Assembly: GCA_964035795.1 (NCBI GenBank)
Contig: OZ038320.1
Location: 32,175,783-32,239,782, forward strand
Source: Pterobdella sp. o SKG-2022
Lineage: Eukaryota > Annelida > Clitellata > Hirudinida > Piscicolidae
Length of the DNA: 64,000 nt
Direction: 5' to 3'
Shown: positions 46,806 to 58,678 of the stretch, piece after piece
Position numbering within the stretch: the stretch's first letter is position 1
Layout: each line of letters begins with the position of its first letter
The notes under the pieces: model-generated
Databases searched by the model: none
What the model saw: the letters and a program-made list of their open reading frames with translations, nothing else
Told to the model about the DNA's origin: nothing
Made by a program: the position numbers and the translations under genes

Positions 46806-47923
46806 CTTCAGATCCAAAAGTTGAATGAAATTACAGATCTAAATATTAGAAAGCTTTAAAAATTTCAAAGTGGTTCTCAGCTTTTTCAATAAAAATGTTT
46901 GTGTACAATCAGCTGGAAGAAAATTTTGATATTCAAGTTGCAAGTAGTCAGGTTTGATTTTTTCTGAAATCAAAAACTGAAGATTTATCTGTATGATCAA
47001 AAATATCAAATAAAAGTAAATCAAACAATAATATTTAATCTAAATCACACAAACAATTATACTTAAAGAACTTTCATATTAATGTAATGGCTCTTGAATT
47101 TTGAATAAAAGTATAAATTTAAACAAGAATAAAAGAATTTTGAAATAAACAAAACGCTAAAAAGTGAAATTTCGAAAAAATACATCAAATGATCTAAATA
47201 CGCAAAAAGAAAGAAAAGTTCAACAGATTCAACCTTAGAAGAATTTCAAAAATTGATTTTTTTATAATATTCGAATTTATTTTCACTTAAAACTCAAAAA
47301 TCCTTAAATAACGACTCAAACCAACAACGATAATGTTTCGAAACTTTATTAACATTAGTGTTAAGTAAGATGTGTCTTATGGAGATGTGTGTATAGAAAA
47401 AATTTATTTTAGATCTGTATAAAAATTTAATTTTTTTCAAATAATTAATTAAAGTTTTTAATATGGAAGCTGACTCGAAACTGAAAATCTTTCATCATCA
47501 AAAGAACAATTTACGATCGAAATTTTAGTAAGATTAGCTTTTTCATTGCACTATTTAATTTTTGGCATCATAATATAAACGAGATTGAAATAGAAAAAAT
47601 GAAAAATCAATCGAATCTAATGAACAAGTCGAAATGTGTAAATACATCTAAAAACCCCTGAAAAAACATTCAACTGTAAAATCCATAATAATTAATGAAA
47701 AAAATGGTGATAAATTTTTATAAAGATTCGAGTTTAAGAAGTCTCAGACCACCTACTATTGCTTTTCCTTTTTGAACCTTCTCTTTTCTTCCTAGTACTG
47801 CTTCGGCGAGAAGAGTGGCGTGTCATTTTACTAGAGTGGATTTTAGTCAAATTAGTCGAAGAATGGTTAGAAAAGTAATTTAAACAATAGATTTCCTTAT
47901 ACAGAATTATTTGATAACTGTAT

Positions 47924-47925
<2 letters not shown>
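46806..47925. other. Intergenic stretch upstream of ORMDL
   Basis: AT-rich; contains the upstream region of ORMDL. No further exon is recognised. Confidence 0.4.

Positions 47926-48011
<86 letters not shown>
47926..48011. repeat. (AAT)n microsatellite, left
   Basis: About 28 pure AAT units. The apparent poly-isoleucine ORFs on the minus strand come from this tract. Confidence 0.95.
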
Positions 48012-48928
<917 letters not shown>

Positions 48929-50008
48929 TTATTGAAAGAACTTTTTTATAAACTGATGAAAAGTTATAAGTAACCACGGCAAGTAGAAGTAAGCATAAGG
49001 GGTGTATTGCATTAGGAGACATTGTTGCAAATTGTTCAACATGGCTTCCTTGGTCTGCAAATAACATAACCATTCTTGTATCGCAAAAACATCAGTTGAG
49101 GGACACCAAGACTTTTTTTTTTTTTTTTTGGGCGGAGGACAAGAAGGGGGACAAGAAGAAGGACAAAGAGAACAAGTAGCAGGGCAAGGAGAGGGGCAAG
49201 GAGAAGGACAAGGAGGGGGGCAAGGAGAAGGACAAGGATGGGGGCAAGGAGAAGGACAAGGAGGAGGGCAAGGATCACAACAAGAAGAAAGAGAAGAACA
49301 AGGAGCCGGACAGGGTGGAGAACAACATTCAATGCTTGTACAACATGAATGACTAGAACAAAGGTTATTACAAGTACCACGTCTACAACAATGGCCGGTA
49401 CAAGGGCAACATTTCTTACACTTCACATTCACCTTTTGAGACCTAGGTTTTGAACAGCGTAGAGAAGAATAATTTGGTGGTGGGCAATTTGGTGTTCTTG
49501 AAGTGCATCTATTCGCAATTTGACAAGGATTACAAAGAGGTGGTTTCGCCGAGGTAAAAGGAGATTCATAACAGCTTTTTACACAAACCAACGGACAGCA
49601 GTCACTACTGTTGTAGCATTTACTGCAGGTTTTACTTTGATCTATACAGATGTCATCACATTCTTGGGCGTGCGTAACTCGAGGAATGCAAAAGTCATTG
49701 TAGGAGCAACAACAGTAAGTAGAACCACTTCTGCAACAACCCTTGCAGCAGCACCTGTTGTTTCTGTTGTTGTTTTCTTGCGTTTTAATCTCTATCTTAT
49801 TGGTGCATTTTTCGTTGTTTTCGAAGTTTTCTCTGGCTCCATAATCGTTTTGAAAATTTTCGATCTGGCTTTTCTCGATGCCATTGAAATTATCAGTAAT
49901 AGTTCTATCATTTATGCAGTGCTTATTATTAATGTGGTTGTTGGTGCTGAAGGGAAACGAGAGGCATTTGCCTTGTAGAAAAGAAGTTGGATGGAGAGAT
50001 TGCTTCAT
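48929..50008 (-). CDS. Cluster member F: Cys/Pro-rich repeat protein, 359 aa
   Basis: Single exon. Residues 80-230 are Cys-rich (many CC and CCC). Residues about 230-295 form a Cys-Pro repeat (CPSPCP, CPPPCP, CPHPCP), followed by PPKKKKKKSWCPS. The end keeps the family's helix with LQTKEAMLNN (about 317-326; compare LQTKQAVLNN in B and I) and an aromatic tail (TPYAYFYLPW). Cys-Pro repeats of this style occur in sperm outer dense fibre and sperm mitochondrial capsule proteins of other animals. That is compositional likeness only, not proof of homology. Confidence 0.7.
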   Translation of the reverse strand: MKQSLHPTSFLQGKCLSFPFSTNNHINNKHCINDRTITDNFNGIEKSQIENFQNDYGARENFENNEKCTNKIEIKTQENNNRNNRCCCKGCCRSGSTYCCCSYNDFCIPRVTHAQECDDICIDQSKTCSKCYNSSDCCPLVCVKSCYESPFTSAKPPLCNPCQIANRCTSRTPNCPPPNYSSLRCSKPRSQKVNVKCKKCCPCTGHCCRRGTCNNLCSSHSCCTSIECCSPPCPAPCSSLSSCCDPCPPPCPSPCPHPCPSPCPPPCPSPCPSPCPATCSLCPSSCPPSCPPPKKKKKKSWCPSTDVFAIQEWLCYLQTKEAMLNNLQQCLLMQYTPYAYFYLPWLLITFHQFIKKFFQ

Positions 50009-50524
50009 TTGGGAAAGTTCTCTTGTTTCACCTAATTAACTAATATATTTATAAAAGCAGAAATTGTTTTAATATTTTAGTTGTTTTTTTGTTTTTCTAT
50101 ATTTCAGCTTTTTTCCAATTTTTGAATTTATATCATTTTTGTTTATTATTGGCTTTATGAAGTAATAGGTGAAAAAAGTGAACGAGTTTTTAGAGTTAAA
50201 ATTTTTTAGCAAAAAGATAAATTAAACTAATTTTTGTTTTGCTAGTTCATAAGATAACATTGTATTAATCTATATAATCTCAATGCTGTAGAATTATTAA
50301 TTTTGACAGATAGATAATTCCAGGTATAGCTCTTATTATAGTGCTTTATTTCACCTTGTCTCATTTCATGAAGAAATGCATAAGGCAAGCGATCTTTCAT
50401 GAACTTTTCTATTTTCGTCAATAAGTGCTTATTTGAATTTGATGAAATTATGTTTTTGTTTAAAATTTGTTTAGATGATGTTTTAAAATTAAAACTCGAA
50501 TTTTTTCAATAATTTTATCAAATT
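50009..50524. other. Spacer between cluster genes F and G
   Basis: AT-rich; no feature recognised. Confidence 0.4.
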
Positions 50525-53500
50525 TCAATATAGATGAGAAACATTCTTGATATAATTTTCTTTCTCTGACTCCATCTCCCACAACTCTTCCCCATCACCA
50601 AGTTCCTTCTCAGACGAATTAGTGACACACATTTCAACGGATGACGTAGAAGTTCTAGAAGATTCTGGAGTGGAATCTTCAGTAGAATCATCATTTTGTA
50701 TTGTTGTGTTAGATCTCACAATGGGAGATGTCTTATTAACGTGAGATGCATTAGTGTGGAGATTACGGTTTGTTGGCTTGTAGATATGAGGTTCACTTTT
50801 CGGTTGCAAATCGTTTCTTTTTTTTTTTGTTGAAATTTTTTGAGTTTGATATTTTCTGAGCGATTTTTGAAGCTTTTTTTTCTCTTTTTGGTTGGGTGTT
50901 TCTTCCTTTTCAGAATCCTTTTCGGGTTTTTTCTTTTCTTTTTTCAAAATTTGCTTCACAATTTTTTTAACTTTTTCTCTTATATATTCATTATCTTTTT
51001 TACTTTTATCTTTGCTGTTAAACCTATTAGAATTTGAAGATTTCTTTCGTTTCCCGCCTTTTCTCTGGAGAGTTTCAATGTGTTTTTTTTTCCCATCATT
51101 ACGATATTTCTCAGTGACTACTTTATTATCAATTTTTTTGTCTTCTTCAGATTTTATTGATAATTGAGTTTTTTTGAGAGTTTCCGTAAATTCTTTTTTT
51201 CTTTTCTTACCGGGGGTCTCAAATGTAAGAGAATCTCTAGAAATAGTAGAGAGAAATAAATTACTTTGTGAAGAATTTGATGATTTGTTCAAGAGTTTTA
51301 TGTTTTCACCTTTCGGTAAGGTTTTCATTATCAGTTTAATTTTATTCAACATTTGAGCTTTTAAAGAGTTTAAGACTTTTTTCTTAGCATTCAAAATTTG
51401 TTTCTTTCTCTCAATTTCGTCTGATTTAGTGAAATCTGACGAGCTTTTTGATTTGTCTTGCTTATTTGACCTTTTCAACAAGCCATTTCTACAACTTAAA
51501 AGTTTGGTTTTAGGGAAGACTTTTAAAGATGCTTTGCTTTTGTATGAATCACTGCCTTTCAAAGTAGAAGTTTCTGAAAATTTTTCTGTCGAAGAACCAG
51601 CTTTGGTCGATGATAATTTGTGATTGGCAGATGAAGATGAGGAATGAGTAAGAATATTTTTGAGTTTGCCTAGTTCTTCACTATTTAACAATTTTTTCAC
51701 AGTGCGAAAAATAGATGTCAAATCGTCAAAACTTTTTTCTGATTCTTTCTTTGGGAATACAGTTGAACTGCTCTGGCTTAAATCAATAGCCTTCACAACA
51801 TGTTCAGCTTCGGGCAGGCTACAAGACTTTTTTGCTTTTTTTGCATCTCTTTCATCTTTCACAATTATGTAATGTATTTTTGCATTTCCCCGGTTGTCTT
51901 TTGAGCCAAACTTATCTTTATTATCATACTTCAACAATAATTTTCTACTCTGATTCTTTTCAGAATGTTTTCGATTTGTAAAACTTTTTGACAATCTAGG
52001 GCTGATCTTTCTCTTTTCTTCCATTGATGAACTACTATATTCAGGCCTCATGTGGCTTGGCCGTCTCAGGTGAGAGTAATGCAGGTTTTCCTCACTGGTG
52101 TCACTATGGTGGTGATGCATTGACGTTTTTGAAAGTTTGTTTCTCGAATTTTTGTAGTTTTTTGGTAATCTTTTACTGAAGAAAAAAGCGTGCTTGAAGG
52201 CATTATCGCTTGAAGAATCTATATTTCTTTTTGAGCTTCTTGAACTATAGAATCTTTTTAGGCGTGTACCACTACATGTATCATGGAGGTTTTTATTTGA
52301 AACACTTTGTTTCCATTTCTTATAACCATGTTTTTTTTTAAGTGAGTGGTATAAAGAATCACTAGAACTTCTATCAGACAGGAAAAGACCTGGTTTCAAA
52401 AACTTGAAACTTTTTGTGGAGTCATTTTTCATTGCCATTCTTTTTATTTCTTTTTTCAAATACTTTCTTACCGATTTGTCATTGACATCTTTTGAACTGA
52501 AGAAATTGCTTTCTTCTTCATCAGTGCTATCAGAATAAGTATTATTAGTATCAGAAGCTTTTCTTTCATGGAATCCAGAGCTACTGCTTTTTCCCCTTTT
52601 TTTGCCCTGTAACATCAAAATAAAAATAATTCAAACCCAATTTTTTGTTCCATTAAAGCTTGAAAATAACTTTGATTCAAGCCACAAATTTGTTTCAAAT
52701 AATAAATTTTATTGTATTGTTATAGGTTGAAAACTTAAACCATACCTCATCATCAGAATTCTGGAAAACAAGAGGAAGAAGCTCCTCAAACCTATTTTTT
52801 GTTTCGTCCAGCATATGTCTCAAAAAAAAGTTTTTTTCAAAGTCGTTAGCATTGTTTCTCATGTTTTCATGAATAAAAAATATTATTTTGTTCAATAGAG
52901 TTTTAAGAAGGTTTTTTACGTCTAAGCGAATTAATTGAAGTGTTTCACCAAAACTTAAGAAGTTCATACTCATTATTTTTTCGTTATCGCTCATTATAAC
53001 TAAAGGTAAGTGAGAAAAAGAGTTTTTATAATTTACGTTGGTATAATAAACATTTGGAGAAGTACTTTTATTTTCCTTTTTCACGTTGTGCTTAGATTCA
53101 CCTTCCGCGGTTGAATGAGTGCTTATTGTATTGTCTGCCTTTTTAACTGGAAGCTTTTTAGTGCTAATAGCAGTTTTGTTGCTATTGGAAATTTGAGGCT
53201 CTTTGCTTGCTTTTGTGTCCTTGACAGGTAGTCTTCCCTTTAACTTTTTGTTAAAAATTGGTCTATTCGGTTGATTGGGATTTGTTTTAAAGTTTTGTTT
53301 TGTAAATGCAGGTTTGGACTGTTCGGCTTGATGTTTAGAAGCCAATTTATTCTTGCTCAGAGATTTCTCAAAGGAGCTTTGTTCAGAAAAATTATTTGCT
53401 TTTAATTTTTTTTGCTTTCCCTTTTGATTTGACATCGCAGAAGCTGTACTTTTGCTTGAATGACCTGATTTGCTAGAACTTTTTGAGCTTGATCTAGCGA

Positions 53501-55585
53501 GAAACTTTTTCGAAAGTTCTTTGTTCTTATTTTCTTTAATTTCTGGAAAAAGAGCTCTTTTTGGAAAAATATATGGAAAAGTGAAAAACGTCGAAGAATT
53601 AAAACTTTGTTGCTGATTCGTATCTTGGCAATCTTCCATATATGGACTGGGTTGGTTATAAAAGTTGTTTGCATAATCCACGCTAGAGGGTTGACTCATC
53701 CGTTGGTGTAGTTGTATTTGTTGTCCCATATAGTTTTGTGTTTCCAGTTGTGTCTGTTGTTCTATTTGTTGCCGTTCTATTTGTTGCCGTTCTATTTGTT
53801 GCCGTTCTATTTGTTGCCGTTCTATTTGTTGCCGTTCTATTTGTTGCCGTTCTATTTGTTGCCGTTCTATTCTTAGTCGTTCTATTTGTAGTCGTTCTCT
53901 TTGTTGTTGTTCTATTTGTTGCTGTTCTATTTGTTGCTGTTCTATTTGTTGTTCTAGTTTTTGTTGTTCTTTTTGATGTTGATGAATTCGATCGTGCATA
54001 AGTTGGCTGATTGATTGACTCAAAGACTTGTTGTTGAAACAATTTTGGTTTTGCAGCAGCTCAAAGTTTGTTGGGCAACAGGACATCGCACCACTTATTT
54101 CCCCTGCAAATAGTGGCAAAATTTTTTTGTTATTTTCTTTAAGTGTTTTATTTCTGAATAAAATGTTATCTAATCAAGTATTTGTGATGTTTAAAAATAG
54201 GAGGTACATCTACATGTGCCTGCAAAATCTTATGGAAACAGTTTTTAGGACTAACCAGTAAGTTGGCAGTGAGGTAATCGTTCAGAATTGCCACAGTTGT
54301 CAGTACACATACAATAGCTATTATTAAAAATTGAAGGATCACAGCAGCACAAATTGCACGCTCCTTCTTTGGAAATTTCCTCACAGTTTTTGAAATTATA
54401 ATCCGCAAATAACTTTCTAATTTTTTCTAAAGTGCCTAGTTTTTCTTCATTTTCTTTTATTGAAGATTCGTTCGAAACAACGGAGCTTGCTGGTTTGGAA
54501 CTGGAATCATGACTTGATTGTGACCTTAATGTGCTTTTTAAAGAATGTATTTCTTCTTTACTAGATATCGTTACTTTCCGTTTGTCTTTACTTTCAAAAT
54601 CTTCCATGTTGCCTTGCATCAAATTCAACATTAGACTTTGAAACTTCTGGAAGTTCTCTTGAGTGAACGGACATAAAGATCTTTTGGATTCATTTGTTTC
54701 TGTTGCTTCTATTTTGTTTGCTTCAAACCCGGTTTTTGACTCAGAATGTTCGAGAGAATCTGGTCGATGTGTTAGGGTGTTTTCTTGTTTTTTGAATGTT
54801 GGTTGCTTCTCAGAAGGATTTTCATGCTGCACTTCTTGAATTTCGTTATCTTCTTCCCAAATATCGGTTCTACTAAAATTATCAGAACAAGAAAAACTTT
54901 TTTTGAGAAGAATTTTTTGCATACTTTCATTTTCCGAATCTGAAAAATGATTTATAAAATCATTATAGATAATACTTGTTTGCTCTAAATTCATTTTATC
55001 GTTAGGGTATAATTTGAGGGCAGTGAATGAGTGAGGATTATGAAACAAGTGCTTATTATTTGGTCCATTTCCTTTGAGATTTTGATTGAGTTGACGTATG
55101 ATATTTTTTTGGGCCCCAATGGGATCAGTCAAGGTCGTAATTGCTTTAAAAGAATTTTTTCTTTCAGATGTTTTTATATGAGAAACTCTCATTTTTTTAT
55201 GGTGATTTTTTGAAATTTTTCTCTTAGAATGCTTATCAGGTCTGTCATAATCTCTTTTTTTTGCTCTGTAGGAATTATTGTAGTGGTGACGGTGGTGGTG
55301 TTTTTGAGGGATAAAAGACTGGGAAGAGGTTGCACTCAAAAGAGACTGCTTGCTGTATGAGCCTCTGTTGTTGTTTGTGTTCCTCTTTTTTTTACATTCG
55401 TTCTTCAAGAATGCCTGTTTGCTTGAACACCTATTATTCGGTTTATGTATTCTTGCTTTTTTGCATGGAACGATACTATTGTTTCGGGAGGTTGCTGCTA
55501 CCGCTGTAAAATTTCTTTTTCGATTTTCAAAGATATTAAATCTGTTATTTTTTATTAGTTGCATATAATATAATTGTTTCCACAT
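50525..55585 (-). CDS. Cluster member G: giant basic protein (3 exons), 1589 aa
   Basis: Three apparent ORFs join by two short introns. Exon 1 is 55585-54256 (donor ACTG|GTTAGT, phase 1), exon 2 is 54103-52746 (acceptor ACTATTTGCAG, donor GATGAG|GTATGG, phase 0) and exon 3 is 52606-50525 (acceptor GATGTTACAG). Lengths 1330, 1358 and 2082 sum to an exact codon number. Exon 1 is Asn/Lys/His-rich with a Cys cluster at its end (CNLCCCDP, CMCTDNCG). Exon 2 has about a dozen Gln-Ile-Glu-Arg-Gln units forming a predicted coiled coil, then Ser/Lys sequence and a helical end. Exon 3 is Ser/Lys-rich with helices (IFRTVKKLLNSEELGKLKNI) and an acidic tail (STEDSTPESS ... KELGDGEEL). A copy of that tail lies at 34079-34238. 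No known domain is recognised. Confidence 0.7.
53750..53960 (-). repeat. 15-base in-frame repeat coding Gln-Ile-Glu-Arg-Gln
   Basis: More than ten 15-base units, several identical, code a highly charged Gln-rich helix in exon 2 of gene G. Confidence 0.9.
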
Positions 55586-56525
55586 CTTGGGATACTTGAT
55601 AGTTTTTCAAATAAACCGATATTTTTAAGTTGAACTCAAGAAATGTTTTCGACAGATGGATGGCAACTCAGTTTTTTCAATAAACACCCTGATACTTGAT
55701 ATGCAATCAATGTTTTCGTACAAGATTCAGTCTACTTCGTTTTCCACTTCATATAGACAAATTTTTTAAAATATTACGTAAAAAGACGTTACAAAAATGA
55801 GAATAAATTGAGTTATTATATTATGAGGGTTTATGCGGCATTCTGCCAGAGGTCAGACTTGGTTTGTTTTTGAATGACGTTGTTCTAAAAATTGACACTT
55901 CATTAATTTTTTGTAAAAAACAATGTGTTAATAAAACTTCAAAGTTTATGTTTGGTTTTGTGTGGGTAGTAGTTGGGAGTGATAGACCAAGCAATGTTCA
56001 GCCTCATTACTTTACAAAACTAAAAGTCGAGTTGTGTCTGTGGTCTTAAGCTTTTGATGAATAACAGATGATTTCAAAATAAAACTAAATAATTGCCAGA
56101 GATATGGCACGTAAGTTGATTGTGTAGATGAGTGAGAAAAAACTGTAAGCATGAAACACTGGTAGTGAATCGAACAAGTTGTACGAGTGTGAATGAATGC
56201 TTTTGTAGAGTTCAAGTTGATCTGCTATCAAGCTGTGGCGAGTCAGCACTACACCTGGTCATTTTGAAATTGCACTAGTGATGCTGTTAAAAGTGGGGTC
56301 TCTACATTGAGTCGTAATTTCTTGGAGACTTTTATTATTTCATGTTTTATTGAAATGAAAAAAAGCTGAATATATTCATTGTAAGACCTTTCATATTTCA
56401 ATTTTGTATCATTAAATATTCATTTGAATACTAGGAAAGAAATGAATCTGTAAGTTTTAAAAAGTTCAAAAAAATATTTCAAAGCTCATCAAAAAAAGCC
56501 TAATTAACTGAAAATGTTTAATGCT
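55586..56525. other. Spacer between cluster genes G and H
   Basis: Upstream region of gene G and 3' flank of gene H. A short plus-strand ORF at 55864 has no support. Confidence 0.4.
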
Positions 56526-57974
56526 TCAATCATATGCATCGTAGCTTTTAGAGTAAACACTATCTTTTGAATAGCTATTGCCCTGGTATTGGGAGTCATA
56601 TTTTGAATCGTATTTGGACCCGTATTTGTCATCGTATTTAGACCCGTATTTAGATTCAGACTCATATTTGGGATCATATGTTGGCTTGTATCTGCTACTG
56701 TATTTTAAATCGTATTTGGAATCGTACTCAGGCAAGTATTGGACATCGTATTTGGTACCATATTTAGAGTCGTATTTCGATCCGTATTTATACCCAGACC
56801 TGGAGCTGAGAGTAGAAGATGTGGAAATGGACGGAAGGCGCCTGCTTTTTTCTTTTCGCTTAGATTTTTGTTTTTGTGGGCCGTTGCAGAAATAAAAACA
56901 AGGGTAAGTGTATTCCGGGTAATAATTCATGCATCTAAACTGCTCTTGCATTAGGCATATCTCTTGGTTTTTTTGGTCAAAAGGGCATGTATCAACAGAA
57001 AGAGGTTGTTTTTTCGTATCCATTGTGAAACTCAACAAAGAATTAAAACTTGTTTGGGACTTTTTACTTCTTAAAGATTGTGTCTGGACTGTTTGTGACT
57101 TTTGTGATGTTGTGCCAGTTCCAGGAAACAGCTTATGATGGTCAGTTATCGATGATGTTTTAGACCTTCTCCCGTTATTACTTTTTCCAGTAACTTTGAT
57201 CGTTTCTTGAAAACTATCTGCGACAGGTTTTTCCATGCTGGTCACTCTACTTTTTCTCATACTTGAATTAGCCGTGAGGTTGACATCGGTGGCTGCCGAA
57301 CTGTTCAAATCATTTCTGCTAGGCATAGTTTGTTCAATTACTTCTTTTATCACCAGGCTTGGTGAGGGATTGAGGTCTTTGAACAAATGTTTTATTTTTT
57401 TCTTCAAGTCATATTTTTCCAAGCTTTTCCTTTTTTTAACTTTTTTCGAAAAACTGCTTCCTATAGTGTTATGTGATTTTCCGGAACTTTCAGAGTATGT
57501 GACGTGGAGGGGAGGACCTAGAGGAGCATCTGAATAATTCTTCAAATTCTCATGTATCTGCTGAATCATCTTCTTTCTAAATTTTCTCAATGACTTTGTC
57601 AAATCTTTCGATATATGTTTCAAGGTTTTTTTAGAATTGTGATCCAAACCATCGTTTAAACTGCAACATGTACCTTTAAACTTATCATAAAGACCCACAT
57701 AAGAGTTGCGGCTTGCATGAGGTCTGTGGTTGAAACTTCTGAAGGCATTTTCAGGAAGCTGATTTGCACTAAACCTGTGTGTATCAGCAACGTAAGTCTT
57801 GTTTAAGAGCTGTCTGGCGTCTGAATCGAATTCGCAGTTAAACTTCGGAGCACTTTTCTTTGCACAAAAATCATCAAAAATAGATTGGTTTGAGTTGAAA
57901 GAATAAAGAGAATTTTTTTCTACATCTCTAGGCGGGAATTTTTTTGAGGTTTTTATGGCGGTTAATGATCTCAT
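56526..57974 (-). CDS. Cluster member H: basic protein with Tyr-Lys repeats, 482 aa
   Basis: Single exon. It has HRFSANQLPEN (about residue 70; RFS motif), the internal helical module (LTKSLRKFRKKMIQQIHENL, about 128-147), a Lys-rich DLKKKIKHLF segment and many Ser/Thr/Lys residues. A Cys/aromatic segment (CLMQEQFRCMNYYPEYTYPC, about 341-360) may be a diverged C-terminal module. It ends in a repeat of KYDSKYG-type units (about 395-470). Tyr/Lys/Ser repeats suggest a structural or cross-linkable protein. No known domain is recognised. Confidence 0.7.
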   Translation of the reverse strand: MRSLTAIKTSKKFPPRDVEKNSLYSFNSNQSIFDDFCAKKSAPKFNCEFDSDARQLLNKTYVADTHRFSANQLPENAFRSFNHRPHASRNSYVGLYDKFKGTCCSLNDGLDHNSKKTLKHISKDLTKSLRKFRKKMIQQIHENLKNYSDAPLGPPLHVTYSESSGKSHNTIGSSFSKKVKKRKSLEKYDLKKKIKHLFKDLNPSPSLVIKEVIEQTMPSRNDLNSSAATDVNLTANSSMRKSRVTSMEKPVADSFQETIKVTGKSNNGRRSKTSSITDHHKLFPGTGTTSQKSQTVQTQSLRSKKSQTSFNSLLSFTMDTKKQPLSVDTCPFDQKNQEICLMQEQFRCMNYYPEYTYPCFYFCNGPQKQKSKRKEKSRRLPSISTSSTLSSRSGYKYGSKYDSKYGTKYDVQYLPEYDSKYDLKYSSRYKPTYDPKYESESKYGSKYDDKYGSKYDSKYDSQYQGNSYSKDSVYSKSYDAYD

Positions 57975-58678
57975 CGGGGCGATCTCAGTTTGGCTCTATA
58001 TTGTGGTATATTAAAATTTACTGGGTTCCCCCAGACCCAAGTCCAATTCATAAATCAGTTTTTTTGTTACGTATTTAATTTTTTTGATTTTTTTAAAGAA
58101 TCAAGTCTATCGTTGCAATTAGATTTCTACAATTTTTTTCACTTTAATATTCATCAACAAAATTTTGTCATTTTAGTTATGAAAGTAATTTTTTTCTTTG
58201 ATCTTTTACGTTTTTTTGATATTTTAAAATTTATATTTGTTGTTATTTTATTTAATTTTCTTTTCAACGTATTGGAGAAAAGTTAATTTTGATAAAAAGT
58301 AATTTTTCTTATGTTTCAAATTAAGCTCTATATGAAAGCTAATTTCATCAAAAATTCTATTTTTTACAGATATGTTGGTTTTTTGTCTCAATCTTCGATG
58401 GTTGTTTATGAATTATGCAAAAACATACGGCGTTGAAAAAAGTGGAAAAATGTCAAAGTTTGAAAATGTTTTTTATTTGATGGATTATTCAATGGTTTTT
58501 GTTGGTTAACAAGTTGAATGTTATAGACAAAAATCAATGAGTACAAAGTGAAATTGAAAATTCAACCCGAAATGAATAAGTAAGAAATAAACAACCATGT
58601 TTTACAGGAATGAGAAATAATTTTAAAACATAATTGAAACATAACAAACAAGGAAATTAAACAATGATGATAAAGCGG
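57975..58678. other. Spacer between cluster genes H and I
   Basis: T-rich on this strand; no feature recognised beyond flanks of the two genes. Confidence 0.4.

Noticed and set aside
53738..54001. Plus-strand Val/Leu-rich membrane-like ORF and a Thr-Arg-Asn repeat ORF on minus
   Set aside because: Both are off-frame readings of the 15-base repeat in gene G.
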